Assembly: GCA_032716605.1 (NCBI GenBank)
Contig: CM064485.1
Coordinates: 34,077,722 to 34,141,721 of the forward strand
DNA from: Paralithodes platypus
Taxonomy: Eukaryota; Arthropoda; Malacostraca; Decapoda; Lithodidae
Reading direction: 5' to 3'
Length of the DNA stretch: 64,000 nt
Shown here in pieces: positions 12,491 through 23,756 of the stretch (the first letter of the stretch is position 1; every line of letters begins with the position of its first letter). Position numbers and translations under genes: made by a program. Below the pieces are notes generated by a model. That model did not search any database, was not told the DNA's origin, and worked only from the letters and a program-made list of their open reading frames with translations.

Positions 12491-13230
12491 TTGCAACTGA
12501 CAATTGCATGTGGCCCTCAAGTGAAATGGATAGACGACTGGAATAATAGTTTAAGCTGTGAAGTCACAGAGTGTGAGGTGAAGCTGAACGGTCTGGCTAT
12601 GGAGATCGTCAACTCTTTTAAGTATCTGGGCAGTGTGTTGAGTAAAGATGGGACTATGGATGAAGAAGTGCAGGAGAGGGTACAACAGGGGAAGAGGGTT
12701 GTAGGAACGCTAAAAGCAGTAACAAGAAATAGGGTGGTCAGTATGGAAGTGAAGAAGTCCTTGCATGACAGTGTGGTAATCCCGACACTGACTTACGGAA
12801 GCGAAGCATGGACGTTGGTTGAGAGACTCAGACCAAGAGTGAGAGCAGTGGAAATTAATTACTTAAGGAGTGCGTGTGGAGTTACATGGAGGGATAGACC
12901 AACTAATGAGGAAGTAAGAAGGAGGTGTGGTGTGGAGGTAGATGTGCTGGAAAGTGTGAAAAGGAACAACTTGAGATGGTTCGGCTATATGGAACGTATG
13001 GAAAGCGAGAGAATGACTAAGTGGGTGTACGAGAGCGAGGTGGAGGGACAGAGAGGGAGATGTAACCGAATGAGAGGTGGAAGGATGGAGTGAGGAAGTA
13101 CATGAACGAAGGCGGTGCTGGTTGGGGGGAGGGGCGTCGACTGACTGGGGACAGAGGTGCATGGGGGCAGTTCGTTCGTGGCCACACCTTCGGGGATCAC
13201 GGCGTCAGGCAATAGATAGATAGATAGAAC
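12491..13230 (+). pseudogene. non-LTR retrotransposon family A, RT C-terminus and 3' end
   Basis: A 200-codon frame begins in the segment after the RT catalytic site: VNSFKYLGSVLSKDGTM, then the connection region with many basic residues, then SVVIPTLTYGSEAWTL, and an arginine-rich end with a WFGYMERM-like motif. It is cut off upstream, so the FADD box is absent. The frame breaks at about 13070. The 3' UTR holds GGGGATCACGGCGTCAGG followed by a GATA tail. It is closely related to the copy at the window start, and more distantly to 59826-60562 on the other strand, where the FADD box is visible. The protein would act in target-primed reverse transcription in the nucleus; this copy cannot. Confidence 0.85.
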
Positions 13231-14270
13231 TCCGAAAATTAATACAATACTGATATACCATGTTACTGCCTGAAATCAAGCCAAATATTGCCTATAACTC
13301 TAGATACAGGAATCCTTCCAACACTACCTCTGTCTACTATTATGGCATCTAACCAGAAGCCTTTCCAACAGTTTGACTTCTTCATCTGTCTCTTCCTCTG
13401 TGGACCTACGTACTGTACTTTTATAACCAAGTTCTTTTCTGATCGTACCATAGCTGATGTTTTAGATGGCTGCCAAACTCATACTAACCTCTCATATTTG
13501 GTGTTCCATGGGATTATGTATTATCTCCAGTTATGTTTCCAAAATGTATCAATGATCTTATTAGCTGTATTTACTGTTCTATCCACTTTTCTGAAGATGG
13601 CCCTACCATTTGCTAAGTCTCCTTCAAGCTCCACATAACAGGCACTTTGAGACCAATAGACAATATATTTGTGTATAAGCCAGTGTATCAGTTTGAAGGG
13701 ACATTAACCACAACAGTCTTGCCATTGTCTCCTTAATTCACAGAGCGGTATGGTACAGTAACTGGGTGATAATTCACTTGAAAGTATCAGGTCAACAGTA
13801 TTGGTCAATATTTGAATTGAGTTTGCATCAAAGGGCATTTTAATGAATTTAATATATGACCAGCGAAGTCTTGTAATTGAATTGAATTTGAAGTATTCAG
13901 CTTTGTCAATGAGTTTATATCAATGCATGAGAATCAAATTGGTGCTATGTTGATGCAGGATTACTTATGCACTGAACTTCTGAAATGATAACTTTGATTC
14001 GCTACTCTTGCACATTCTTTTGACAAAACAAATACTGACATTGGCTATATCATTAGCATGTTCTTCTTTGTGGTGGCAAAGGTTTTGCATGATATAACAT
14101 AGTGATTGTCAACAGATAGACATATAAAACAAGTAGAAACAATTATTTAACACACACACACACACACACCAGTAGTCAACATTGTATAGCAATAACTAGA
14201 GATTATGAGAACATCTAAGTCTGGGAAGCGCGAGCTATTGGTAGTACGCACCCTACCGCCAAGCGACGAT
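13231..14270. other. no recognisable gene
   Basis: An open frame at 13288-13638 is hydrophobic in places but has no recognisable family. A (CA)n tract sits at 14151-14169. Confidence 0.4.
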
Positions 14271-14575
14271 ATTAGCTTCATTCCCGCCTAAAAATCATCA
14301 TTTTATGATAGATATCGTTATTACTTATTCATATGCGCCTATTTTACGTTTAATATGAAGATATTAACATGTAACAGCAATAAAAGAAGAGGGAATAGTA
14401 TTTGGGGGTGAAAAACACAAATTATTGCCGACCCTCCAGTCATGAAGTGTGAGGCGAACGCGACATATACCCTCCCTCTTCGAAGCCTAAAGGCAGACTG
14501 AAGTCTCTCTCTCACTCTCTCTCTATCCCCATGCACTCGAAAAGCGCTGGACAACACCTTGGAACCGGGTTTTTT
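14271..14575 (+). repeat. interspersed repeat M, copy 1
   Basis: This segment shares a CATATGCGCCTATT block, a TATTAAC-TGTTAC-AATAAAA block and a later CTCTCTCTCTC stretch, in the same order, with 16315-16600. The two copies are clearly homologous but diverged, and neither codes. Confidence 0.55.
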
Positions 14576-14584
14576 TTTCTTCTA

Positions 14585-15058
14585 TATTCCAACTACTCCC
14601 CCTCGGGCATAGGCTGATAGCCTTTACACTCTACCACTGAACACGGTGAGGCCCGTGAAGTCTTGTTCCAGCCTAGGGAGTGAGACATGCAAAGCACCTA
14701 TTTCATGGCTCGAACCCAACTCCATCTCTGAAGCTGCTTCGCCTCTGCGCTTCACAGTCTCACTCCCCAGGCTCGGACCCTCACTTTCAGAACGCCACCT
14801 ATTGAGCCATTAACTCACTAGGCATTGCCACCCTGTAGCATATTTTTGAATATGGGAATATTCATACAGTGCTATTTAATCAGGGAACAATGAGGGTATT
14901 TTGTTTTGGCATTTCAGTGTGCTGTGGTAATGCACTGAAACTAGGTACAGCACAAATTCCATCCCAATAATATCTTCCCATTGACATATTGGGATTCGTA
15001 CCCAGGTCCATTGGATTACCAGTCCAGTGGCAATACCACTCTGGCACACCGCCCGGCG
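14585..15058 (-). mobile_element. tRNA-Thr-like SINE, minus copy
   Basis: This is the reverse complement of the element at 38284-38790. The tRNA-derived head is at about 14995-15055, with a B box changed to GGATTCGTACCC on the plus strand. The body includes blocks around CATTTCAGTGTGC..., GAATATTCATACAGTG and GACCCTCACTTTCAGAACGCCACC. Both copies extend the same distance from the head, about 470-500 bp. That is long for a SINE, so a composite element is possible. Confidence 0.65.
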
Positions 15059-15623
15059 CGGTAAATAAACCGATAAACAAGGGAATAAGAGGAAAAATTG
15101 GTGATAATTGAAGGGGGGGGGGGAGGAGAGGGTTTTGACACATGTGGAGGGGAATTATCTCATTTAATCACATATTCCTTTGTTTTAAGTGCTACTGGGG
15201 CCTTTTAAAAGGCTTTTCTTAGGCCTTGGATCTTAAGAGGTTCGTCGCCTTTCACCACCAATACCTCTTTAGTCTTCTCGCCGTTCTTAATTATTGTCAA
15301 ATTATGAACTAAAATAAGAAAACAAAGATGAAGAATGTCTTTGCAAAATATATTTAGTGTTTATACTCTCTTACAATAAAGTATTTTTATCTTCTACCCT
15401 CCTGTAGGTTTTATTTTCATATTCTGTACGGCCGAGGTTTCTTTCCACTTTTTTATCATATTCTAGTTTGGTTCCATCCTCCTCCTCCTCCTACACCTTG
15501 TATTCCCACTTCACCTCCTCCTCTCCAAAGCTCTGTAATTCCTCATTCCTCAGGTGGACACTGTCTATTTACATTTAATTAAGAGTGACAATGACACCTT
15601 GCACACCAAATGAGCAGGTGTAC

Positions 15624-15654
<31 letters not shown>

Positions 15655-16230
15655 TCAGAGGTAATGTATTGAATTATTATTCTATGAAATATATACACAT
15701 ATCAAAACGAAAGTAATGTCGGGTGGCTTCCGATAGATTGTGATTTACCTCGTCACACACCATAGACCCTATGGAGGTTGAGGTAACTCTATTGAGTAGT
15801 AGTAGTAGTATTCGTTCTCTAGCATGCCTGGTGTTGTGTTACAGCCTGGACAGGTATCCTGAACGGAGCCAACCAACCCCCACCTAATAATGCCCACATC
15901 ACAGTCTGGCCAGGTGGACCGTGTTCTCCCGGGAGAGGAGGTTTTCTGGTAACTCTGGCAGCTCTAGTGAGTTATCTATCCTGGCACACAGGGGCTACTG
16001 CATATTACTGAGAATACCACAAGTATGGGATGCCACAAATGTCCACTAATTCCAGGTTCTTATATATACTGCTATAGAGGCACAGGTTGTTATGATATTT
16101 GCTCAAATGTCTCGTCCTGCCCGGGAATCTAACTCTGGTTATTTTGGTTGCAATCAAACTGGTTAACTATGGGCCATAAGACACCATAGTTGAAAAATAT
16201 AAAGAACAGAATTTCAAGACCATCAGCATT
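15059..16230. other. no recognisable gene
   Basis: A fragment at 15060-15130 (AAGGGAATAA...GGTGATAATTGAAGG) matches 16626-16690 and belongs with repeat M. Small tracts: G run at 15112-15122, (GA)n at about 15626-15650, (AGT)n at about 15797-15810. The rest is unassigned. Confidence 0.4.
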
Positions 16231-16314
16231 TATTTATTAACCTCTGAAGTGCGCATGGGGGGTATGAGACACCTCTGCCTGTGCGCATGTATTTGAGCTG
16301 TTTCCATCACTAAA

Positions 16315-16720
16315 ATATTTATTTTACCATAAATAGCATTAATACTTCTCCATATGCGCCTATTATAGGTTGATTTTAAAGGTATTAACCTGTTACAACA
16401 ATAAAACAAGTGGAAACAGCGTTTGGATGGTCAAAATCGGCGATACAGGCCGGGAGTTACATAATGTATGGCTGAGGCAACCTCCTTTCCCGCCACTTTT
16501 CCCCAAGTCTGGAGAGACACTGTCGATCGATACTCTCTCTCTCTCTCTTGCACTCGCTTGCTGACAGTGATGACAATGCCCTGCTTGCAACTCGCTAATG
16601 TTAGCACGAAAATATACCTCAGAATAAGGGAATAACAGGGAAAATAGGTGATGACTGAAGGAGGGGAGGAAAGTGGGGAAGGAGGGGAGGTAGAGGAGTG
16701 ATATTTTGCATGGCCCAGGG
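16315..16720 (+). repeat. interspersed repeat M, copy 2
   Basis: Homologous to 14271-14575 and, at its end, to 15060-15130. It includes a (CT)n run at about 16531-16548 and an AG-rich end. Confidence 0.55.
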
Positions 16721-17236
16721 GCAAATTGTTTTTTTTGTTTTTTTTTGTTTTTTTTTTCGGTGTTTTAAATTGATTTTTTTTCCCCCTGACTCTTAAGAGT
16801 CTTCCCGCAGTCCGCCGGGGGAACTCTTAAGAGTCTTCCCGCAGTTCCCGGGTAAACAGCTCAGTTTGTGTCTCTCTCTCCACTTTGTAACAATTGGAAG
16901 ACAATTAAAAATGTATAGGAGTTAGAGGGCTAGGAGGGGAGAGTGAACATAACGTATATAATTATATTCTAGAAATAACTGAAGTAACGGGCTGGAATAA
17001 AACCTGTAGGATGGCTTACCTACAGGTGAACAAGGAGAACAAGCAAACAAGAAGAGTACCCCATAGTCCCAGGAATACCCATGTTCTATGGAGCAGAACT
17101 ATATATGTTAGTTACCCAGACAATATGGTAGGACTGGGAGCCAATCACCATCCAGCTCTCAAACTCTCTCCACCAATCATCAGCCGTCATTTGCCCAGCC
17201 ATCAGAGTTGCAGTATGATGAGCATATGGTTATGGC
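16721..17236. other. no gene; short palindromic duplication
   Basis: After T-rich runs (16729-16780), the palindrome ACTCTTAAGAGT followed by CTTCCCGCAG occurs twice, at 16789-16810 and 16823-16844. A frame at 17011-17247 has no recognisable domain. Confidence 0.4.
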
Positions 17237-18345
17237 AAACGGAATGAGGCCATAGAACACTTAAATTCTGATCTAACTACTATCTCCAATTGGGGCAGAG
17301 AAAACCTTGTTACCTTTAACCCTCTCCGACATATGACGCAATATTGAGCCTATTAGGGATACTTTAAAGCCTTTATTACCATCAGGAGTATTCACAAACC
17401 TTTAGTTTAGTTACTTCAACCTCTGCAGTTGTCTTTGAGTTAGCTGTGGGCAGAAAACTAATTTTGGAGAGGTAATTATAAGAGTGAGAGAACTCTATTT
17501 CTTATTGCTAATCTGGCAACCTCTGCATCATATGAGTCTGAAGGGGTTAATTCTTCCAAAACCCAATTTCTTCATCTATCTACCCGTCAGGATCTTCCAG
17601 CGAACTATCCCTTGTTCTTCAACAATACAAAAATCAATCCTTCATCTTCTCTCAATATTCTCGGTGTCTCTTTTTCTTCTGCTCTCAGTTGGAAGGACCA
17701 TATTACCAGTCTTGCTAAGGCAGCCTCCCAGAAGCTGGGTGTGCTCAACCACCTTAGGAGGTTCTTTACCCCTGCACAGCTTCTTGCTCTGTACAGGGGC
17801 ATAATGTGTCCTTGTATTGAGTATTGTTCACATGTATGGGGAGGTTCCTCTCACACCGCTCTCCCAGACAAAGTTGAAAGGAAGGCCTTTCGTATCATTA
17901 ACTCCCGTCCACTCACCAATTCTCTGCAATCTCTCTCTCCGCCGCAATGTTGCATCTCTCTCGCTATTCTATTGCTACTATAATGAACAGTGTTCCTCAG
18001 AGCTTTCCCAGTGTATACCACCTCCTTTACGTAGGGCACGTGGTAGCCGTCTTGCAACACAATCCCACCCCTACTCTGTGCAACTCTCCAACCCAAGGGT
18101 GAAATGTTACTCTCAAACTTTCTTCTATTCAACAGCTGAGCACTGGAACTCTCTCCCAGAATCATTCTTTCCCTCTTCCTATGATTTAAATTGCTTCAAA
18201 CTCCATGTGTCCAGGCATTTTGGCTCGAACGTCCCTTGATTTTGGCCCTGTCACTCTTTCAACTATGGGAGAGGCACTCGCTATAGGCAGTTCTGCCTTT
18301 TGCCTCCCTCACTCACATAGAACAAAAACAAAAAACAAAAAATAC
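17237..18345 (+). pseudogene. LINE family B, RT C-terminal part (interrupted)
   Basis: The coding remnant starts with a NEAIEHLNSDLTTISNWGRE-like segment (17240-17315). It is interrupted by a TTAA MITE (17316-17550), then resumes with a segment for the lobe after the catalytic box: LFFNNTKINPSSSLNILGVSF, then WKDHITSLAKAASQKLGVL, an ALYRGIMCPCIEYCSHVWG segment, and finally WNSLPESFFPSSYDLNCFKL. Frameshifts near 17920 split the end into a second frame that stops at 18237-18239. The 3' UTR ends in an A-rich tract near 18300-18345. A longer copy on the minus strand (34453-35993) includes the catalytic YADD box. The element moves by reverse transcription; this copy is dead. Confidence 0.85.
17316..17550. 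mobile_element. TTAA MITE inserted in LINE B (piggyBac-like), copy 2
   Basis: A 235-bp segment (including both TTAA) starts TTAACCCTCTCCGACATATG and ends with the reverse complement of TTAACCCCTTCAGACTCATA, so the ends are inverted repeats. The paralogous LINE B copy at 34453-35993 lacks it: its sequence reads straight across a single TTTAATGCTTCC site, whereas here CTTTAA and TTAATTCTTCC flank the insert. That is a TTAA target duplication with an empty-site control in the same window. Confidence 0.85.
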
Positions 18346-20139
18346 AATACAAAGGACCCGAGTGCTATCGGGATAAGAGGACATAGTAGGTCCTGTATTA
18401 TGTGATCATTCCATATAACCATCAACCACAGTGATAAGACAAAGAATAATTGAGTTATCACAAGTATCAACAATAAGCCTCAATTATAGCATAATCACCA
18501 GTTACGATTATGTCTTTGCTAGACTCAGTGCCTCTCATCTGAGTATTAAATATAATACCTATTACCATTATGTATCATGTAATACCTACCATGCATGTTT
18601 AAGTTAAGTATTAACCTCATCAGCTGTATCACAACGAATCCCTATATCCATTTAGCATTGAGTTCCTGTAAGTTAAAGCTAAGAAATAACTTGAACATAG
18701 CCTCACGGAAATTAAGGAAAGATTGGGAGAAGCAAACAACCACTGGGGTAATGTCCTTAACTCTGAATAAGAACGGGACATCTAACAGCAGTGGAACACA
18801 TGTCTTGCCTTCCCCCCTGCCCTGAGAGCTCGCCAAACCTGCTGTGTGCCTTCTGAAGTCCGGATCCTGAAGTCCTGATTGTGAGAAGCAGTTCATCCTG
18901 AAGTGCTGCCCTGTGGACCTACGTTCTCCCTGAAGTGCTGCCCTGTGGACCTACGTTCAACGTCGGCCAGACTTTCTCTCAGCTCTCTACCCTCCTCCAT
19001 TACCCTAAGGCCTAAGTGTTTCTGAGTATCTTACGTTGTGATTATTGATGTGAAGGTAAGGTTAAAATATGTGAATATTGCAGTGCTTAATTATCTAGAG
19101 ATCTGTGTCCAAGATCCTTCTCCATTGCGTATGTGTTAATCTCTCAGAGTTTGTAGTAATTGTTATCTAGATCTGTGCCTAAGATCGAAGTGTTCAATAC
19201 TGATATTTACTTCCTAGAACGTACTATGCATGCGTTACATACTTGTGTTCATTAAAAACACGTAGCTCAATACTCACAGATTTTCCTTGTATATGTCAAA
19301 TTCTATTATGTATGTTACAAGTTGAAGTCGAAGTGTATAACGTGTAATTATTCCCTTCTCTAAATAAGAACCTGCTACCTAGAACCTACGCTCAATTTCA
19401 TATTTTCTTTATCTCAGTTCCCCCTCGTGAAGAATTGTTATATATTATTATATATACCTTCTTCCCGAGCTTCTAAATCTACGCTCGTTTGTATAAGCGT
19501 GATTTCCATTATTGTATGAACCGTATTTATGTTCATTTGATTATTGATGTAGATAATTTTGATTCTTATCGTCTAGGAATTCTAGTCTTGCATAGATCGA
19601 TTATCTAATTATTCATCAATCCGAATACACCGCTTATTTTTTATTTGTGTGAATTCTTACAAGACTCTGTTAACTCGTTCAGATATCTTATTATTCCTTT
19701 TCGGGTATTTCATTTAGTGCAACTTTTGTCGTGTACGCCATTTTACTGATAATTAATATTGTACTTAATTATTCGTATGCGCTGATTTTATATAAAGTAT
19801 TCTCCAGTGTTGTCTAACTACTCTAGTTCTGCTAACTGTACTGTTTATCCATTTTCGTTTAAGAGATATTGATCCTTGATTTATTCATAATCATAGAGTA
19901 AATATTACCTCTGAATTCCTCGACCCGATTTAATAATATTGCATATATTGATTGAAGAGACATACGTTCAGATCATATTTTTATCAAAAATTAGTTAATA
20001 ACAAGTTGAATTGTAAAACTAATTACGCATATCATTCCCCGTAATTTCAACTTCTTCTAAACATTAAGTTCATAGTCGCACTAATAGTAAATCAAATTCC
20101 CAAGACCGCAGTAACGTGAATGACCTGAGCTATTTACCT
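18346..20139. other. no recognisable gene; AT-rich
   Basis: A 32-33 bp direct duplication (CCTGAAGTGCTGCCCTGTGG...) lies at 18897-18960. The remainder is AT-rich with no long open frame. It may be continuous with 22891-23756 if the intervening block is an insertion. Confidence 0.4.
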
Positions 20140-20639
20140 GGGGCCGGATACACAAAGATGTCATGGGCGATCTATGGCGCCATATCTCCCAACTGCCGCC
20201 TTAGTATCCCCATATGTCCTTCTGACGCCATACTCAAAGCTTAACATGGGGGCAGCCATCTTGAAAAACATGGCTGACTGCCGCCTTAGCTTATGGAACC
20301 TCCGAGGGGTGTTCTAAGTCCGCTAAGTTGGAATCTAAACTAAACAAATCCGTCAATGGAGGGGCTGTCAACATGACAGTACCACTCCACTGACACCCAC
20401 CAATGCATTACACAGAAACCCTTCAGCTCTTTGCTTCATTTCATTGCGATTTTGAGGGCTATAGCTTTTCTACATGACATCCATAGCCTAGTGATTTAAA
20501 GACATTGTGTGATGGACGAAGTCGTGTCACACCATTTAACCCAATATTAAGAGTTGAAATACTATAATATGGGCATAGCTAAATGAGGCTCCTTCAATCG
20601 TGTCTGCACTTATTAAACATTTCCATTAATTAAAACTCT

Positions 20640-20905
20640 AATTACTAGCCTAGCCTATAGGCTAGTTATCGTTATTAATGGGATGAATAGAGGTGCAGCT
20701 TTCCGTATGCCTAGGCCTATATTTTAAGCGGATGATATGCCCAGCCTCAGCCTAGGCTAGACTTGTGAATTTGAGCTAGCCTATTCTTATAAAACTAATT
20801 ACTAGCCTATAGTAATCGTGATTAATGGGATGGATAGAGGTGCAGCTTCCCGTATGCCTAGCTTCAGCCTAGGCTAGACTTGTGAATTTGAGCTAGCCTA
20901 TTCTA
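20640..20905. repeat. direct duplication within the TIR block
   Basis: About 155 bp (20640-20796) is repeated as a shorter second copy (20797-20905). Both contain ATTAATGGGATG(A/G)ATAGAGG, then GCCTCAGCCTAGGCTAGAC or its GCTTCAG variant, then TGTGAATTTGAGCTAGCC. The first copy carries about 40 bp that is missing from the second. Confidence 0.8.
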
Positions 20906-21347
20906 TTTTTCCCAGTGACATTTGTTCTTGTGTTAGGCCTAAATCCTAACCTAATGGTAATTTTTTTCCAAAATTCCAATGTGCATTCAAAATTATAATA
21001 GTTTAGGCTAGGATAGAAATTATATAGGCCTAATAGCCTAATCCACATTAGAAAGCTTGGACAGAAGGGGTTAAGCTAGGCTAGAATAATAGGTGTAGGC
21101 TATCAAGAATAGCCTATAGGCTATATTAATGTAGGTTGGATTACCTAGACAGGCTAGACTGAGACTATGCCTCTTGACTAGGTTTAGCTTATTGTACTGG
21201 TAATTCTGCAGGAGACATGCAAAAGTTTACCTTGCATAAGCTAGGCTAGTCAGGAAATTAAATCATGGTGAAAAGTTGGTTATTAGGCCTAGTGTCTATA
21301 GCGGCATAGCCTAACCTAGGTCCTAGGCTAAAGATTTTGCAGGCAAG

Positions 21348-21815
21348 GATGTAGTATCCGGGCGCATTGCCTCGGCCTCGTACGCTAGCGATTACATTCT
21401 CGTCACGATCTAAGAAATAAGGGTAAGAGTTGTGTTCTCGGGTGTACCACTACCGACATACAGCCAAACTCGTCTCTAAAACATTAACCTAACCAAATAA
21501 CCTAACCTAACCTATTATTCATGTAGTAATGTAGCCTAATGAAAATACTAGGTTAGGTTAGTTTTTTTTAGTTAGATAAAGTTTTTATAGATGATTTATA
21601 CTGTATGTCTGTAGTGGTACGCCCGAGAACACAACTCTTACCGAAATAAGTTGAGGGGGGCTTTGCCCCGATTAACCCCCATGACTTATTGTCATCATCT
21701 TATTATATTGCCAGCATGGGTCAAATAACAGATAAGTCATTCGAAACAGCATGAAGGTAAGCACAAGCGTACAAGGAATGTAAAAAAAGCAGGCAGTACG
21801 TCCGGATACTACATC
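21348..21815. mobile_element. foldback element with GATGTAGTATCCGG ends
   Basis: The left end GATGTAGTATCCGGGCGCAT pairs with the right end, whose reverse complement is GATGTAGTATCCGGACGTAC. Its right half contains the GGGGCTTTGCCCC, CATGACTTATTGTCAT and ATATTGCCAGCA blocks shared with 55645-55967 and 56534-56907. It is split by the element at 21422-21642. Confidence 0.65.
21422..21642. mobile_element. foldback MITE with 8-bp target duplication (nested)
   Basis: The ends GGTAAGAGTTGTGTTCTCGG and the reverse complement of GGTAAGAGTTGTGTTCTCGG are perfect inverted repeats continuing for about 40 bp. The flanks are identical 8-mers GAAATAAG (21414-21421 and 21643-21650). The interior holds CCTAACCTAACC words. 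It is inserted in the element 21348-21815. An 8-bp duplication is typical of hAT-type (and P-type) transposition. Confidence 0.85.
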
Positions 21816-21980
21816 ATTTCCGTTTTACAAAGTTACGAGTCACAACTAGGCTATATTTTTGCAGATTATGAGTTTGTAGCCTAGGCTAATACCTCATTTA
21901 ATCACTAAAAAAATATAGTAATATAGGCTAGGCTTAGGCCTACCTAATGTCTTAGGGTTAGGGGAATAAACTTGACAAGA

Positions 21981-22210
21981 ATGTAGTATGCGGGTGTACC
22001 GCCGACCTGGTTTATACTCTTTATCAAGTTTTTGTCTATTTTGACTGCCATGGGATACAATAAGTTAAGGGGGGGGGGGGGGAGAGGCTTTGCCCCCCTC
22101 ACCCCTCCATGACTTGTCACAATAGATATTGCCAGCAGGGGGCAAATAACAGAAAAAATAGACAGAAGACTGTGAGTCCACGATCGTACCTATGTGAACA
22201 CTAATGTACA
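21981..22210. mobile_element. related foldback element, decayed
   Basis: This begins ATGTAGTATGCGGGTGTACC and carries a G-rich run, then GGCTTTGCCCCC, then CCATGACTTGTC and ATTGCCAGCAGGGGGCAAATAACAG. The order and sequence are those of 56534-56907. The right end is worn, so the boundary is approximate. Confidence 0.5.
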
Positions 22211-22890
22211 CCTAGCCTAGCCTAGGCTAATAAAATAAAAGCTAGGTTATCCTATCAGAAAAAAGAAAAATAGGCCTAGGCCTAGGCTATATTGTAAACT
22301 CCAAGACTCGAATCTTTTAAATAGTAACACATATGAGTAGCCAAAATTAGGTACAATAGTACCTAGCCTAGCCTGTAGTAGCCTATCAGTAATTATATTG
22401 AAATAGGCCTAGGGCTAGGCTTCATTAGAATAAACTCTGGCCTAATCCTGCAGCCCTTCCAATCCTGCTTATATCTTGCGTGCATTTCAACTGTCTCCCC
22501 TTGACATAGCCTACATGGAGGGTTATATTTTTACGATAAACACTTTTATTATCAATAGACATAATAATAGCTTGAGGTGACATGACAGCTCTCTCCGTGT
22601 CCGTGACGTTTTGTTTACATTACTCAGCTGACTTCAGTTCATCTCGCTTGTGATTGGTCGGTATTTTGTAATGCAAGAATATTAAGTCCGTATGATTGGT
22701 GGAGCGAAATATTGTGCGAATAACGAGATATATCGCCTTAGCGACTTACGAACAACATAAGGCGTTTTGAAAAATCTTTGTGTATGGGAGATTTCGCCAT
22801 AAGCTATGGCACCATATCCTGTCCTTAGTGGAAGGTACCATAAGACCACTAAGGCCTGCACCTAAGGTAGAGTTTTGAGTATCCGGCCCC

Positions 22891-23756
22891 TGGTCATTAG
22901 CCAGGGTTGATTTACCTGCCCACGAGCGCCCCTCACCCCTCGTGAGCGTTACTCGAACCAACCGTGCCTGTACTTGTTTGCCATCTCAACTCACCTAATT
23001 TCCTCTTACCTGGGGAAACTCGTGTTCTAAATAATAAGAAATCGTTAGACACTCGACTCCCATATATATTATTGTCAAGGGTTGATTCTATAGGTTACGT
23101 GATTCTTTATAAATTAATTGTATATTACCTATTAACATATTACCACAATAGGTTATAATTTGTGTTCTTGATTCGAGACTGAATATTTATGCATTCCCTG
23201 TTTTGCTTACTGTTCCTTATAATAGTTAAGTTAACTCTCAGTCCTTATCTGGCTCAATATATACGTGATCTCAATATAGAAATAATTATGCAACGTATTG
23301 AGAGATCGTATGACAAGAAGAAATAAATATATCAACCCTTCTGCCTTAAATATATTACATGTGTATAAATTACATGCGTGTGTTCAATGAGTTCTGTAGC
23401 ACCTAATTGAATACCTATTTCTGTGATTAAGAACGTGTTAGATGTTAGATGTTGAGGAAATGTACAGTTTATATGTCCATATCTGGATTTTAGTGCAGAC
23501 TTGATAACGAGATATAAATATTATATCCCGGCATAACAATAACTATGAGGCCAAGGAATTTAGTTGATATTTGATTCTGATATTCATGGAATGAGCTATA
23601 ATGTTAAACTATCATTCATAGGTATAAAAGAATATAATGTAAAATGTTTTTTGTACGAGTGTACATGTTTATTGTATTCATTAACACAATATTAGTGATA
23701 AACAAATTATGATTACATCATTAGAAAGAGCACGAAAAATACTTAGTATTTGATAT
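22891..23756. other. no recognisable gene; AT-rich
   Basis: No long frame or RNA feature is supported. The style is similar to 18346-20139. Confidence 0.35.

Larger units (their letters stand above)
20140..22890. mobile_element. 2.75-kb TIR-bounded composite element
   Basis: The left end reads GGGGCCGGATACACAAAG and the right end is the reverse complement of GGGGCCGGATACTCAAAA. Further in, both arms carry CTATGG/CCATA(T/G)C words in inverted order. No transposase frame is visible, so the block is non-autonomous. The flanks ATTTACCT and TGGTCATT do not form a simple target duplication; a 9-mer ATTTACCTG does recur just outside on both sides (20132-20140 and about 22910-22918). The interior is dense in TAGGCCTA, CTAGCCTA and CCTAACC words and hosts smaller foldback elements. 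Confidence 0.55.

Noticed and set aside
21485..21515. Interstitial telomeric repeat (CCTAA)n
   Set aside because: Only a few imperfect CCTAAC words within a MITE interior; too short to be a telomere remnant.
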